A DNA stretch of 64,000 bases from Aldrovandia affinis (GCA_029706075.1 JAINUG010000020.1:5671860-5735859), one strand, 5' to 3'. Shown: positions 1 to 57,969, counted from the first letter of the stretch. Translations and numbers: made by a program. The notes: generated from the letters alone by a model not told the origin.

Positions 1-293
1 CTATTACTCAACAAACACTTGCATGTTAAACATGTTTTGCTAACATTCATTAAAGGGAATTCCATCTCTTCAAAGAATTCTGAATAAAGCTGGCACGCAT
101 CTATCCAAATACCTTCTCTGCATTCATTTTTGATCGTAAATTGCTTTTACGGATGTTAAAAATGATTGTATTTCATATTACATTACCGCGGTAATGTAAA
201 GAGACTTTAAATACTACTAATACTACTACTATTACTACACCCACTACTACTAGTAATAATAATAATTCATGGGTCTTCCCATGAAGACAGGCA

Positions 294-505
294 GTGCGAT
301 ATAATGGTTAGGGAACTGGGCTTGTAACGTTAAGGTTGCAGGTTCAATCCCCAGGTGGGACACTGCTGTTGTACCCTTGAGCAAGGTACTTAACCTGAAT
401 TGCTTCAGTTAATATCCAGCTGTATAAATGGAGTGTAAAGAAATGTAAACTGTAAGTCGCTCTGGATAAGAGCGTCTGCTAAATGCCTGTAATGTAATGC
501 CTTCC
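294..505 (+). repeat. tRNA-derived SINE (family B) just upstream of celsr2 x1
   Basis: The head contains a tRNA-like A box (ATAATGGTTAGGGAACTGG) and a B box (GGTTCAATCC). The body ends in the module CGCTCTGGATAAGAGCG, a short hairpin, followed by TCTGCTAAATG and a degenerate TAATG tail. The same unit recurs reversed at 14220-14420 and in part at 13774-13826 and 22215-22350. The tail ends about 15 bp before the acceptor of x1, so it leaves almost no unique intron sequence there. Confidence 0.75.
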
Positions 506-521
506 ACCACGGTCTCCTCAG

Positions 522-28085
<27,564 letters not shown>

Positions 28086-29480
28086 GCAGCAGAACCTGGC
28101 CAACAGAGAGGCGTGTCATTCCAAATCCAAACGACCACCCCTCCCCCCACCACCACCACCACCCCGCCTCACCTCACTTCCTGTCAGGAACAGGAAGAAG
28201 CTAGCAGGGGCTCTTGGGCGAAGGAGTGTGATGCTTTCCCCTGTCTCCTCCCCTTTGGAATACACTGTCCCCGCCTCTTTGTTTACGTTCCCGAAATACG
28301 TCAAAACCTCACCAAGTCTCTGCAGCAGACCGGGCCATTGAGCACGGACGCACAGAGACTTATTTTCTTTTAAAAGATTTTTTGGGGGTTATTGCTGTTT
28401 TTTGTTTACATACTTGAATGGATGCACTTTTTTCATTTACTGCGCCCAAAATTGATGTGCAGGGAGGTCAACTGAAATTTTGTTTCATTTTACTTTTTTT
28501 TAAACTTTTTTTCCCAAAAAGCATTTTTCACTAAAAACACTGGAACTGGACTCTGAAGAACTCGGCTGGATTACTTAGCCCACAGATCCTTAACTTTCAG
28601 GGAATTTCCTTTCTCTAGCGCTACCGTTTTCCATGTTAGAGAGAGTTTGCTGTATGATTCAACAAGTCATGACACACTGATTTCTAGAATTGATCACTTT
28701 AGCCATTTTTACGTGAGAAGTGAGACACTGCTATGGAGTGCCACAGTGTAGCGATTCGGTCCTTGTCGCGCCCTGCCCAATCAGAGCCTCTTAGGAGCTG
28801 AAACGCTTCCTACCACCTGACCACGCATGTCACCATCGGCCGGCTTTGTTTGTGAGTGCTAGCAAAGACGGAACGATTGGGATTTTCCCTCGTGAGGACT
28901 AATGGAAAAGCCAAACCCATGGCTTCACTAACAGAACAAGGTTTCATAGAGGCATGGATCGCACTGTGCTGGAAGGATCTCCTCTTCATGAGATGGGACA
29001 GTCCAGACTTTGGGGGATATTGGCATGAAACTTCTCTATCACGCCCAAATCCTTTGTCTGTATGATTTTGTGCTTTGGGGGTAAGGAGGGGGCTCACTTG
29101 CCATGGCTGGAGCCCTCCATACACAGAAACCTGCCTTTTCCACTGCTTGGCCTTCATTTTGTAATGCCAGTGGAAGGAGATGGCAAGAAATGAACTGAGC
29201 ATAACAGCACTGTGCATAGCAAGGAGGACTTTTATACGATTCTTTTGTTGCATAAATTGTCGGGAGCTAATTTTATACAATTAAGACGCTTCCCTTTTTT
29301 GGAGAATTTTGTCTAAAAGGATTTGTTTTTATTATTTAATCCTGTGAAGAAAACTCTGTAGTTTGTTTACGTTGTACAGATCTGGGGCTTTTTTTTTGTA
29401 AAATATTTTCTGTATGACTTTATAAACATGCTGTGAAACCCTTGCCTTGAGAAACATCAGCAGGTCAAGTGTTCATTCAT
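28086..29480 (+). other. celsr2: probable celsr2 3'UTR
   Basis: The sequence after the candidate stop is repeat-poor, T-rich and without a coding frame, as expected of a 3'UTR. The end is not fixed: no canonical AATAAA was found in the first 1.4 kb. An ATTAAA with GT-rich sequence after it lies near 30752. Confidence 0.4.
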
Positions 29481-30040
29481 TACTGTAAAGAAATATGCTA
29501 ATACTGTACGCATCTCCCACTGCTGTACATTTACGGAGTACCGCCTCAGTGGCTCCGCCCCACCATCGTTACCCTTTACGCTGCAATTGGCTGACACCAA
29601 CGGGCCTAACATTCAGCGCCAGCATACTGAATGGGACAATTACTTTGCATGTTGTAAAAATAACAGTCAATGTACAGTGTCTTCCCTCCTTCCAGTCTTT
29701 TGCGTGGATAATTTTCCCTGATCACTTGTTTCGAAGTGTCATTTTCTAATGGAAATAATATTTTAATAAGCCTCAATAGGTCAATTGGCTGCAATATTGA
29801 TCAAGCAATTCTGCCAAGCACCTACTAGTTCAGCGGTGCGTACGTATGTAGGTTGCCGAGCGTTATTTCTGTAAAGAGGATGTTATATATAGCAATCAAG
29901 CACTGTACATTCATCCAACAAACTGTAAAGATTGAGTTCTGGAAATGACTCGAACATTCAGCGTTGGTTGTCGGGAATGTTTCGATGCGAATTCAATGCA
30001 GTTTGCTACTGCGTCTTTGCTTACACGTCTTCCTGAGTTC

Positions 30041-30077
<37 letters not shown>

Positions 30078-31440
30078 CATTTACTAAGCTTATGTCTCCT
30101 GGTTCTGAACAATCTGTTCTCGGCAAACATGTCATTGGAATCACAGGCAAGGACTGCTCTGTATTGAGACCACCTTGTCTTATGTTTGTGCTTTAGATAT
30201 TGAGAGTAGACTAGCCATAGCTTGTATTTTCTGTTAAACTGCTTTGCAAAGGCTTTCATCAAAATTCTAAAGGAGTTATGTTTTTCTTTGCCAGTAATAT
30301 TTAATGTGATCGGTTGCATCATTGTACATCACAGTTTATGACCATAATGTGTGCCGATTTGATACTAAAGGAGAAATCTCCACCCCTTCACATCTGCAAG
30401 GTTTTTTCCACTAGATTTGAGTGACGCGTATTAACCTTGATTTTTTCTCTGTTCATTATCGTTTGTCATTTACCAAAGACATTTTTAGCATTAATCTGAC
30501 TTATTCTTGTGCGCCAGACAGCACTGAAATTCAAGCACATGGCCCAATATGTTCTTAACACTGGTCTCCAAATGGTTCTAGACACTGTCTTTGCAGAATT
30601 AGCTAGCTATACATTTTAATGGAAACCTAGAACAGATTGCTTTAGTCCTTTTCAACTGTTACAATGCGTCTTAACTACATAAACATGGGTCCACTTTTTT
30701 CTACCTGTCGTTTGTCGGCCACGCAAAGGAAACCTTACAACTGCAGTTGGAAAATTAAAGTGACTTTGGAGCCCAAACCAAAATTGTGTGCGTGTTTTTT
30801 TGCCTCCTCCCCCATCCTTTCTCCCCCATTGCTCCACCAACAGATTCATTTGTTCACTGACTGAGATTTTGAATGAGACAGGCCAGTGAATTTTGTAATG
30901 TTTACACTTTACTGCTGCAGCCATTGAAGACGTATGTGTCCAGTATTTGTTCACTGTTGTCCAGGCATCTGCCAGGGCTGGGGAGGGCTGCTTTGACTTC
31001 AAAGTGACTCGTCCTGAAGAACTACATTTAACTCTCCACACTTCAATGCCAAGTTGTCTTTCCCGACAATGTCCGGTGAAGTGTTCCCGTAAAGTGGTGG
31101 GAGCAGGTGCATTTTCATTGGCTTGCCTCAGAGGCCTCCCACGTCAGAGGTGATACCGTTTCCCTCTCTTTTTGGGACAGATTAACATGCCTTCCACACC
31201 ATTGAGCGATTTGTGCTAGTAGTGCTAGTCACATTCCATTATAGTCAGTTTATGTCTTCAACGCCCCCCTTGCTGTTGCCATGCAACCATCTCCCTGCTC
31301 TCTTTTTGGGAAACAATGTACAAATATACAGCACACATGCGTCTCAAATTGGGAGTTCATCTGATAAAGCAGTTAGGAATAAATGTTTGACTTGTTCTTT
31401 TTTAGAGACATTTTGTTAACAACATAACACATTTATACCA
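29481..31440. other. 3'UTR continuation or intergenic, CA microsatellite only
   Basis: A (CA)n run lies at 30046-30074. No gene was recognised; the small frames on both strands have no supporting motif or splice structure. Confidence 0.5.
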
Positions 31441-31575
31441 TGGCTGAGAATACTCAATTCTGATTGGCTGAGAGTATTTTGTGTTGATCAACACACATTC
31501 CAGGGGGTAAAAGATAAATAAAATGAAAAATGCCAAAGGGGGTGAATACTTTTTATACCCACTGTATATCATGCA
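31440..31575. repeat. end fragment of a Tc1/mariner-like element
   Basis: GGGGGTGAATACTTTTTATA followed by CCCACTGTATATC resembles the terminal inverted repeat found at the ends of fish Tc1-like elements such as the one at 44851. No coding part remains. Confidence 0.35.
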
Positions 31576-32521
31576 AACACACGGTAAATCCTAATTTCTA
31601 AAACAAGTTCAATATTAATATGGCCAAGCACGCATGCTGCATATACAAGGATCAACGTTACTTCGGCCCTGGAACTTCTCATTTGCGAGATCAGGATTCC
31701 AAATTCTAATGGACAGGCCAGCCCAGCCCATCACCACATCTGTCAAGCTACAGAAATTAATGTCTTTAATTAAAACCCTGTGTAGTAGTTTGCTAAAGCA
31801 ACTGGACTTGTTCGCTTAGATTAAAGATTGCAATAATTTAGCGTAATTCTAATTTAATTTAAATCGCACATAAAGTAATGTTGCGCACAATCTTTGTGGG
31901 TGGATTTACTACCAAACCCACATTTGGATTTTGGCACACTTATGAAATCTTGCAGCATTCTCTCAAAATGTGCCAAATCATTTCAATCGGACGGTAAAGA
32001 ACGATTAGAGATTGTACTCAGAGCATCTGGTGTTCACTGTAGTATTCCCAGTCAGAGACAGTTCCTTGAGATGCATTTGTTCCCAAGAGTGTGTGCTTTG
32101 TGAAATGGGCCAGCAAAATTTTAAGAAATTAATTGGTAAAAAAACAAGTAGAGCTCCTTCAATATGAGGGCATATCCTCACACAGGACTTGTACGAGTCA
32201 GGAGCTTATTTAGAACATTTTTAATAGAATATAGTTACTGATTGTGCCAGACTTGAATGTGCGTCAAAATATATATTATATTTTTTGCTGCAGCTCCACT
32301 ATGATTAGAACAAAAATGATCATACAAGTACTTGCTTTTATGCTTATTGGTCAGGTGGTGTGACATTTCAGTAGGCACTTTTAAGGTGCTCACAATTGTT
32401 ACGAACCCAATTCTCAGGTGCAGTGTGTGCCTGGCCACACCCTCCTAGCTAACTACCTACTGAGACAAACCGCAGTCTGCTTACAGCTAGGAAACCTGAT
32501 GGCATAGAATAAGGCCCTGAC
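31576..32521. other. intergenic, nothing recognised
   Basis: AT-rich sequence between two transposon remnants, without an identifiable gene or repeat. Confidence 0.5.
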
Positions 32522-32524
32522 CTG

Positions 32525-33992
32525 GGGCCTCATTTATAAAAAGTTGCGTAGAAACCATCCTATATTTGATCTAAGATCATTTCTGAAATGTGCGTAAGTG
32601 TGATTCAGAGAAACTGAACGTACGCCCAAAAAACGTGCGTACGCCAGTCCCCAGATGTGAAATCTATAAATCGCAAATGATCTTGAAATTGTGCGTAGCT
32701 GAATGGTTTTAGATCTCCGCCTTGTAAACGCCCCCTAATTAATATCATTAGCATATAAAGGAGCACGAATCAAAACAGAAATTTTCTACTTGATAATGGC
32801 GAGCTGCAAGAAAAATAATTTTAGCGAGGCGGAAATCGAGGTCTTGTTGGCGGAGGTGCAGCTGCGTGCAGGGACGCTGTTTGGGAGCCTTTCCAATGGC
32901 TTTACCAGTACAACCAAGCACGTGGCCTGGCAGTCTGTAGCCCAGGCTGTGAACGGGGGCAGCAAAGGTCCCTGAAGGACGTAAATAATTTTAAAACTGA
33001 TTTAAAACTGAGGTCAAAATCTCTAATAACTCGTTCCCTTCTTATTGCGCGGTTGGCGATATCTTCGAGAAGCGAAGCCATTCTATTTTATAGCCTACAG
33101 ATTGACCGAAGTGTTTTACACGCGTGGAACCATAATATGTATTAAATACATTTCATGATGTGTCAATTATGCTAATTGGGGTAGTTTTGGAAAACCAATG
33201 TGTGTTTTTGTTTTGTTTTCCACAAGTAGCTTAGCTTATGTTGTTTTAATTTATTAATAAATGTATTGTGCAAACCATTACGTATAGCCTAAGCAATGTG
33301 TTCAATCTGGTAATACTACTACTACTACTACTAATAATAATAATAATAATAATAATAGGCAGCAGACGACATGTTGGCGCTGTTAGATTTCCGAATACAT
33401 TTTACATTACATTTACATTTTAAGCATTTAGCAGATGCTCTTATCCAGAGCGACTTACAATATGTACATTAATACATGGTAGGAACAATCATAGTACGCG
33501 CAAGAGATCAGTGCAGTAATACAGCAATAAACCATTGCAGGCAGCTGCGTACCATACCTGTAACACTGGGAAGGAAAAGGTTAGTCAATTATTATTTTTT
33601 AATTTTGTAAGCAGGGGTATATAGTGTTGAGCAAGTAGGCAGTGGTGATGACAATTAGCTAGATGTACAGAATTCAGTGGTAGTGGAGTCTGAAAAGGTG
33701 GGTTTTGAGTCTCTCGCGGAAGATCGCAAGTGATTCCGCGGTCCTGGCCGATTGCGGAAGATAATTTCACCAGCGAGGGGTCAGGACAGAGAAGAGACGA
33801 GACCGCGAATACCTGCAGTACTCAAACATTGCCACAAGGAAAAGTGCGTACGCCAGGTTGAAACCTGACGTGGAGGTAAGTACTTTTCCACGTCAAAGAC
33901 CGTTTTTATAAATCTGAACTTTGACGTGGATTTGAGCGTACGCACGTTCTAAGATCAAATTTGTGCGTAAGTACGTTTTATAAATGAGGCCC
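32525..33992. mobile_element. PIF/Harbinger element with CTG target duplication and Myb-like ORF remnant
   Basis: Inverted ends GGGCCTCATTTATAAA are flanked by CTG at 32522-32524 and 33993-33995. A 61-codon plus-strand frame (32790-32975) begins MIMASCKKNNFSEAEIEVLL and has LFGSLSNGFTSTTKHVAWQS, as in the Myb/SANT-like DNA-binding protein carried by Harbinger elements. No transposase remains. Further GCGTACGC-rich sub-terminal repeats lie at both ends. The element is interrupted by a LINE fragment. Confidence 0.82.
33398..33830 (-). mobile_element. 5'-truncated LINE fragment nested in the Harbinger element
   Basis: The sequence matches the 3'UTR part of the LINE at 1786-2200 almost throughout, including GGAAGGAAAAGGTTAGT and GCGGAAGATCGCAAGTGATT on the plus strand. 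Its tail has the CATTTAGCAGATGCTCTTAT module. It breaks the Harbinger sequence in two, so it was inserted later. Confidence 0.85.
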
Positions 33993-34654
33993 CTGGTGTA
34001 TGTTATGCAACGAGTTGTCATCAGGCTGTAGTCTGTAAGGGAGCCTGCATATGCGTTGAGACAATTTTAATCCATTCATGTATTCAATATATATGTTATA
34101 TACTGTATGTGCTTGAATATTTACATGAACATTCAAGCAAGAAATGGCCCGTGAATTAACAGCATGTTGAACGTCTTTGACTGCTGCAAACTTCTCGTAA
34201 GTAACTTCTCATGTTATCAATCTGATTATTTTAGCCAAGTTAGCTAGCCCACATTACCTTCATGAACCTCACATTAATTCATTAAAAAAAAAATACTTGT
34301 TACATTTGCATTTTCATCTGAATATTTTCTTTACCATCTAGGTATGATTAATAAATTACTTGTTTAGTCAGTGAGCAAAACAGCTAGCTCACTGACAAGG
34401 TTTAAAAACCCCTCCATTGATTCCTATTCAAAAACAGAATAGTGTCCTCTGCATAATTAGTAGTTCCCGTGGACAGAAAATACACCAATTGTGATGCTCT
34501 CACTGCACCTCTCCCTCCGGTTTCAGCCAGCAGAGCACCTGATTGTGCAAGAGTACATGCAATCTGCCCGGCCAGCCATACATGAAGTGTGCTCAATGAC
34601 TGCACAGCTCAGCTGAGGGGGTTGAAGTTCTTTAAAACATTAGTTTTTAATCAA

Positions 34655-34990
34655 AATCGAAATCGAAATCAAATCAATTTTATTTGTATAGCGCTTTTTA
34701 CAGATATGTTGATGCAAAACGCTGAACAAAACGGAACCCGGGCCTAGACTCCCCCAAAAGCAAGCCTAAGGCACCAGCGGCAAGGGGAAAACTCCCTCGA
34801 TAAGGAGAAACCTTGGGAGAAACAAGACCAAAGGGGGGGAGCCTATTTTCTTCTGGCCGGCACAGGGTGTGTCCAAAAACGACCATATCATGGTCAGTCC
34901 ATAGGAATCCAGGAACTGGGGTAGGCGTGGGAGGACTGGTCTGGAATCAGGCGGGGGTTGATGGGGGAAGTGTACCAGTACTGAGCCACT
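34655..34990. repeat. fish interspersed repeat with TTTATTTGTATAGCGCTTTT motif
   Basis: CAATTTTATTTGTATAGCGC is followed by AAGGGGAAAACTCCCTCGAT and AAGGAGAAACCTTGGGAGAA. This combination is a very common interspersed repeat in fish genomes, probably a LINE 3'UTR. A related short piece lies at 49300-49372. Confidence 0.6.
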
Positions 34991-35104
34991 TTCAGCTCTT
35001 GGCTCTCCAATGTTTTATGTCCACTGTTCTCATACGTTTTCTACATCTGTCCAAGTACCTTTTGTGGTCAAATTTTGTTGTTGTTGTTTTAGGTTCCATA
35101 ACTA

Positions 35105-36041
35105 CAGGCAGTCCGCGGGTTACGAACGAGATCCGTTCTTAAGTCTGTCTTCAAGTCGAATTTGTATGCAAGTCAGAACAGGCACATACAGTTCTTATTA
35201 ATCGTCACTTAGTCAAATGTTTGTCTTAGTATTGTATTTATTTTACCTTTCTGTGCATTTAAAACACTTAAGAAAAACCTCCAAATACAATAAAACATCT
35301 TAAACATCACATTCAGTACATAATACTACTGTAATAACAATACTGTAATATTAATAATAATACAGTAATAATAAAAGTAACTATGTACATACAGTACTGT
35401 AAAAAAAAAAGAAGAAAACATTAAAGAAAGGCTTCGAGCCTTTTCTTGCACTAAAGAAAGGCTAATAGGCATATTACGCAGATTTTGGTGTTCTATCCAA
35501 ATTATCAATAGCCTTTCCATCTCAATAATTAAACCACTGCTTGCTTGCTTGGTAATAATCATGGCATTCATCGAGGCATGGCCTTTCACATGCTCCATTA
35601 TTCTCCCTTTGTCTTTTAAAATTGTTTTTCAAAAACCGATCGTTGACTGGCTGTAGCCTAATGCTTTCCCAATAGCTGATGGCGTTTCACCTCTCCGATC
35701 TCTTTATTATTTCAACTTTACTTTCCATGGTGATTGTTTTCCTTTTCTTTGATGCATCACCAGCACTTGCATCAGATTTACGCTTTGGAGGCATCGTTCT
35801 AAGGGTAAGAGAAAGAGAAAAACGGGACCGTGATCTGACTTAAATAACGGACGGTGATCTCTGTTCCTTGAGCCGACGAACCGCGTAATGTTTTCATGAG
35901 CATCACAAAGTAGTGCGTGCGTTCGTTACTATGAACCATTGTATTTAACTCAATTTTTTAAAACATAATAGGCCTTATGACGGTCCGTTCGTAAGTACGA
36001 GTTGTCTGTAAGCCGGACGTTCATAACCCGGGGATTGCCTG
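35105..36041 (-). mobile_element. pogo/Tigger-like DNA transposon remnant
   Basis: The ends CAGGCAGTCCGCGGGTTACG and the inverse of CAGGCAATCCCCGGGTTATG are flanked by TA at 35103-35104 and 36042-36043. The minus strand starts a frame at about 35794 reading MPPKRKSDASAGDASKKRK, the usual N-terminus of Tigger transposases, and stops after about 36 codons. A second frame (35326-35598) has MERLLIIWIEHQNL and LVQEKARSL, also typical of the family. The catalytic domain is missing. Confidence 0.82.
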
Positions 36042-36043
36042 TA

Positions 36044-36900
36044 TCTAGTGTTACTTTCCTTTTCTTCTTCTGGTCTGTGGCTAGTAATACCAAATTAGGT
36101 GGTGGTGATCAGGAAAAACTAGCACCAGAGGTCCGGTGTGGCCAATGGCTGGATTGCAGCATGTATACGTAGCACGTTTTGAGTAGGAAGTCGCCCTGCC
36201 ACTGAGGGATAATGTCAAATTGATTAGTATACCTTTAATCGTGGTGGTGAAACTTCTGGTGTTTATGTGAGGTTTAAATGCAATGCCTGACCAAAGTCAA
36301 ATAAAATTCCTCCCAAGCACAAACTTTCTCCCTAGTTTAAATGGCATCTTGAATCTCAACATGGAATTTGTGCTTTGGAGTCCCTACAAAGTGACTAGAA
36401 TATAACAATCAAAACAAAATTGAAGTCATTTGTCAAAGTCATTTTATTAAAAAAGTCATTTTATAATATATGTAATACTCCAATAAACATTTTAAATACC
36501 AACTAAAATTAATGTGTTTTTTGTAATACTGGGAATCTCACTACTTTTAAAACAATGTTTTATCCCTAGTAGCTAATAATCCTATGAGAAGCAGGCATTA
36601 GCATGCATGCTATGAAAGAAGCATAGTGTATGCCTGAATTTATATATAAAAACACGACACAAATACATATATACAAACATATTTGTGTATGTGTTGCATT
36701 TTGTTCAGGTCTTTTTTTTCTTTTCTTTTTTTCAAACTGTGTACATTAACTTACTTGCAATGGAAAAATGTCTGACTTGGTTGTGTTTATTGGTCATGCC
36801 TTCTCAGCCAACAGAGCTCAAGCTTGCTCGGTTTTCATACTCAAACATAAATCAACATTTCCTCCTAGCACACGCAGTCATCTTCCCTTCCTTTCTCCAT
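36044..36900 (-). other. dstyk: probable dstyk 3'UTR and flanking DNA
   Basis: No coding frame or repeat family recognised. On the minus strand, AATAAA occurs about 110 bp after the stop (plus-strand TTTATT near 36786) and again near 36440; either could be the polyadenylation signal. Confidence 0.4.
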
Positions 36901-54203
<17,303 letters not shown>

Positions 54204-55113
54204 CTTGGGAGAGGAGAAAGAGAGGGGAAAGGCGTCGACGCTCACGATCAGTACATTGGTTGGCACGAGGGCGAATGCCCACCACCGCTCGTCTACTTTA
54301 AACAAGTGAGAAATCATAATACGCCGTTAGCAACACACAATTGTAGTCTCTCCTTGGTTTAAAAATAAAAACGAAACAAAAAGTATTTATTATTATTATT
54401 TTAAAAACTGACCTCAGTAAGCTCACTGTTTAGTAAGCTGGCAAACAAAAGAATATTGCTCCAATCGGAGGGCAGTTTGTTAGCTTGTCAGTTGTTGGCA
54501 GTAGCTGCTTTGAACTTAGGAAAAACTTAAATTACCCCATAATTCTTTGTATTTTTCTAAAGAAACTGTATGCTATGAGGCTGCTCTTATTTATTCAGCT
54601 GAACTAGTTTTCAATGTTCACTTGATCCCTCTTCTCCAATAGCTTGTGACCTCTGAACTACTGCCAAGGATAGGCTGTGCTGCAAAAAAAAAGCACTGGA
54701 CTCCAAATGTCATAATAAAAATAATAAAAAAAATAAAATAATAATAATTTCCCTCCATGGCCATTCAGTCTGTATTTTCACTCCAGTTTGAGCAACATGA
54801 CAAGCCATTCGAGCTGTCCTGAGGCAAACACAGTTGTCTGAACATGACAGGGCAGACAAGAAACCTGCTCAAGAGACCAATGAAGGGACCTATTCAACTG
54901 GAATCCACCCACTTAATAGATCAATCGGAGGGACAATTTCATTCAAGAGCATTGCAAAGAAAGCCTCAGTTATGGGGCAATAAGTCGATTGAGGCCTCTT
55001 AGGTGGACAACAGCAACTATGCGTCCACCCATCCAAAACCGGGTCGAATTTAAAACGCACCTGACCCTGGCAACTGCTCAAGTAATGGTATCAATGCCCT
55101 GGTGCAATTCATA
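54204..55113 (-). other. dstyk upstream intron, nothing recognised
   Basis: AT-rich, with an (AAT)n-like stretch at 54713-54748. No exon with DSTYK N-terminal similarity was found. Confidence 0.5.
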
Positions 55114-55690
55114 CACTACCGTTCAAAAGTTTGGGGTCACCTGCTGGAAACTATTTTTATCTCATAATTGACAATGCTTTACACCGTATACATTTCTGTA
55201 AATACTTTAAAATTACAAAAAACACATGTAACAATGAACAAAATGAACATCAAAGAAATGTTCAAGAAAATTATATTGAAAATTGAATCTTGGATTCTCA
55301 AAATAGTCACCCTTTTGGCGTGAGAATAGCCTCACAAACAGTGGCCATTCGGTTAATAAGTTTTAGCAGGAAATCACCCGACATGTTTTCCCAGCTATCC
55401 TGCAGCAATTCCCAGAGAAACTTGTGGGTTGCTTTGCTTGGACTCTTCCTTTCCAGTTTGTCCCATACAAGTTCTATGGGATTGAGGTCTGGACACTGGG
55501 CAGGCCAGGTCTTTAGTTTGAGTCATTGTTCACATTCCTCCTTCACCAGATAGTTCTTGCACAACTTCAAGGTGTGGTAAAACACGTTTGTTTATTCTCA
55601 GAATAACACTATGTTTTAAAGCAAAACTAATTTGAGACATGGCTTCTTCTGGCTGGCCTTTGGTTTAGACACCACAGTAGGTACGCTACA
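55114..55690 (-). mobile_element. Tc1-like element, truncated
   Basis: Begins with CACTACCGTTCAAAAGTTTG after TA at 55112-55113. A plus-strand stretch CCATACAAGTTCTATGGGAT followed by TGAGGTCTGGACACTGGGCA is the complement of the usual Tc1 PxLNPIE region. The other end is not found. Confidence 0.75.
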
Positions 55691-57080
55691 GCTGTGTGTA
55701 ATGTGCTATGGTGTGACTCAAAATCTAAATGTGGTGTGCTGTAGGCATTTCGGTATTTTTGTTTTTTAATTTTTTTATTGCTGTTTGGATCTCATAAATG
55801 CGATCACCTTGACCTCATGTTGTGGTCACGATGTAAAAGTACAGCCAAACAGGCATTCCTCGCCAACAGGTGACTCGCAGCTCTTCGCCTTGTGGCGACA
55901 GCCAGAGTGATACTGAATACACCTTCATTCGCCTGCGACTTGGTAAGCACTCTGGTCACCAAGTGATTTCTGCTGAACCAGGGTAGGAACCCGTCAGCAG
56001 CCAAACTCTTGTACGCAAAGCGATCTGGGTGCGGAACCACATCGCGATGTCATAATTGGATTGATCACAGGCAAACTCTGTTTGGCGGCTATGCCAGCAA
56101 AATGCTTGCATGTGTTAGGGTCACCACAGGAACTGCCTTCAACGCACACAGACACACACAAACACACATAGACACACACAGACCAGAGTGCTAGATCATA
56201 TTTCTTCTACAATTTTTTTTTTGTGTTAGTCTCTCAGAAAAGCAGCAGCACCAACTACAAGTCACAAGTGCTGTCCCACTTATCAATTTATTCAGCCATT
56301 CAGCAAGCGGAGTACATAAAAACACAGAAAACATCTAGGCCCTGGGGGAGAACGAGTAAACAGTCACTACAGCACAAACAGTAAACATGAGTTCCACACA
56401 CTGCTGAGAGGGGAAGATGACCCCATCTCCATAGGCAACGCCTGTTCATATCATTCAAAAATATTATTGGGCCACTAATATAACAGCTGATAAATGCAGT
56501 TTCTGACAAATCAATTTTTATTTCATACATTTATTTCTTTATTTTCTTTTTAAAAGCAAGGACTGATCATTTGATTTGGCATCTCATAGAAAAATCCAGG
56601 CAAAATAGAGTTATACTTTATTCACTGCAGTGACCTGAAATATCACACTTTTGTTCCTTCGTTTCCCTGAAGAGGCTTCGACTGAAAGAAAAGACCCAGA
56701 AACTGAACGCATACCACCATCTTTTCATCCACCTGACCACTATTCATAACATGTTAGCGGTTGGTACTTTGTATAAACACACAGGTAACCAACGGTAGTG
56801 AAAACATAATTGGAAGAAAAATCATTCTTGTTTTATCAATACTGCCATATGCTTGTGGAATTAGTCAATCACAAATACATCTGATAAGCGGCATAACATG
56901 CCAATGTAAGACATTTTAAGGAAAACTTTTGAGACCCCAAACTCCAAAGAAATAATTTTCTTCAAGTCAACCAAAAAACAAGAAACATCCATTTGTAAAG
57001 TAAGAAATGTTTGCTCACCAACCCCTAAAACTTATTATTTCCACATTTTCAAAGGTTCTGTTAAAAACAGATTGCATGGG
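55691..57080. other. no recognised feature
   Basis: AT-rich, with a short CA-rich run at 56140-56180. No supported exon or element. Confidence 0.5.
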
Positions 57081-57081
57081 G

Positions 57082-57400
57082 AGGCAGATAGCATAGCAGC
57101 CGTATGTTGGCTGGTCCGATATGGTGTGTATTGCCTGTCAGGGACGTGGTTCGAAACCCGTCTCTACCAGACCGGCCCTGGCCCAGGGGGAAGGGGGGAG
57201 GGTGAGCTGGCTCGGATCGGCTTGAAGCACGTAAGGAGTCTCCAGAACGTGGGTGGGCGAATTCCGTCTCGAAGGAAGCGGAGTTTGCTGCCCTCAGAGA
57301 ATTAGCTTGCCTTGTAGAGATGAGCGGCGGACCCGTGTGAGGAGTGTGAATCAAAATAAATAGAGGGTGTAATTGGCTACTAAATCGGGAGAAAAAAAAC
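57082..57400 (+). repeat. SINE (family A), full-length copy
   Basis: The head has GATAGCATAGCAGCCGTATG and GGTTCGAAACCC. The body has GTGGGTGGGCGAATTCCGTC and the tail AATTGGCTACTAAATCGGG with an A-rich end. Target duplication not clear. Confidence 0.8.
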
Positions 57401-57924
57401 TATTGCGTGCACAGATTGCTGCTTTTTAATGTTCCCAGAGCAAGCTAAAATCTTAGAAAACGTTAAATACCTTGTTCAGAATACCATGCTGAATAATGGC
57501 CTTTGTACCAATATTTTCTTGTGTATTAATATGCGGTCTGCGTTTTTAAAATTCAAATTATGCATGGTTACTTTCTTGCTGCCATCTTGGCCAGGTATCC
57601 CTCGGGAAAAAAGATTGCCATGTACTAGGGACATCCGGGTTAAATAACGGTTATATATCCACATTACCTCGTAATATAACCCTTATTTGTAATTGTGAAA
57701 TGTAAGTAGCGTTACAGATTCAGCATCTAGTTGCCTCGGCCAGTTACTTTGAAACAAAAGAGAAAGTGAAAGAGTTAGTGGCAGTGGCAGGGAGAAATGG
57801 ATGGTAAGAAAGGGAGGGAGCGGGTGGAGAGAAAAGGGGGGAAGTGAAGGAGAAAAGGATAGGAGGAAGGGGGCAGGGCAGGCACAGAGGGAGAGAGGGA
57901 GGGAGGGGACAGAAGGAAGAGAGA

Positions 57925-57926
57925 GG

Positions 57927-57965
<39 letters not shown>
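57925..57965. repeat. (GA)n microsatellite
   Basis: About 40 bp of pure GA within a 180-bp purine-rich tract (57780-57965). Frames over it are artefacts. Confidence 0.93.
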
Positions 57966-57969
<4 letters not shown>

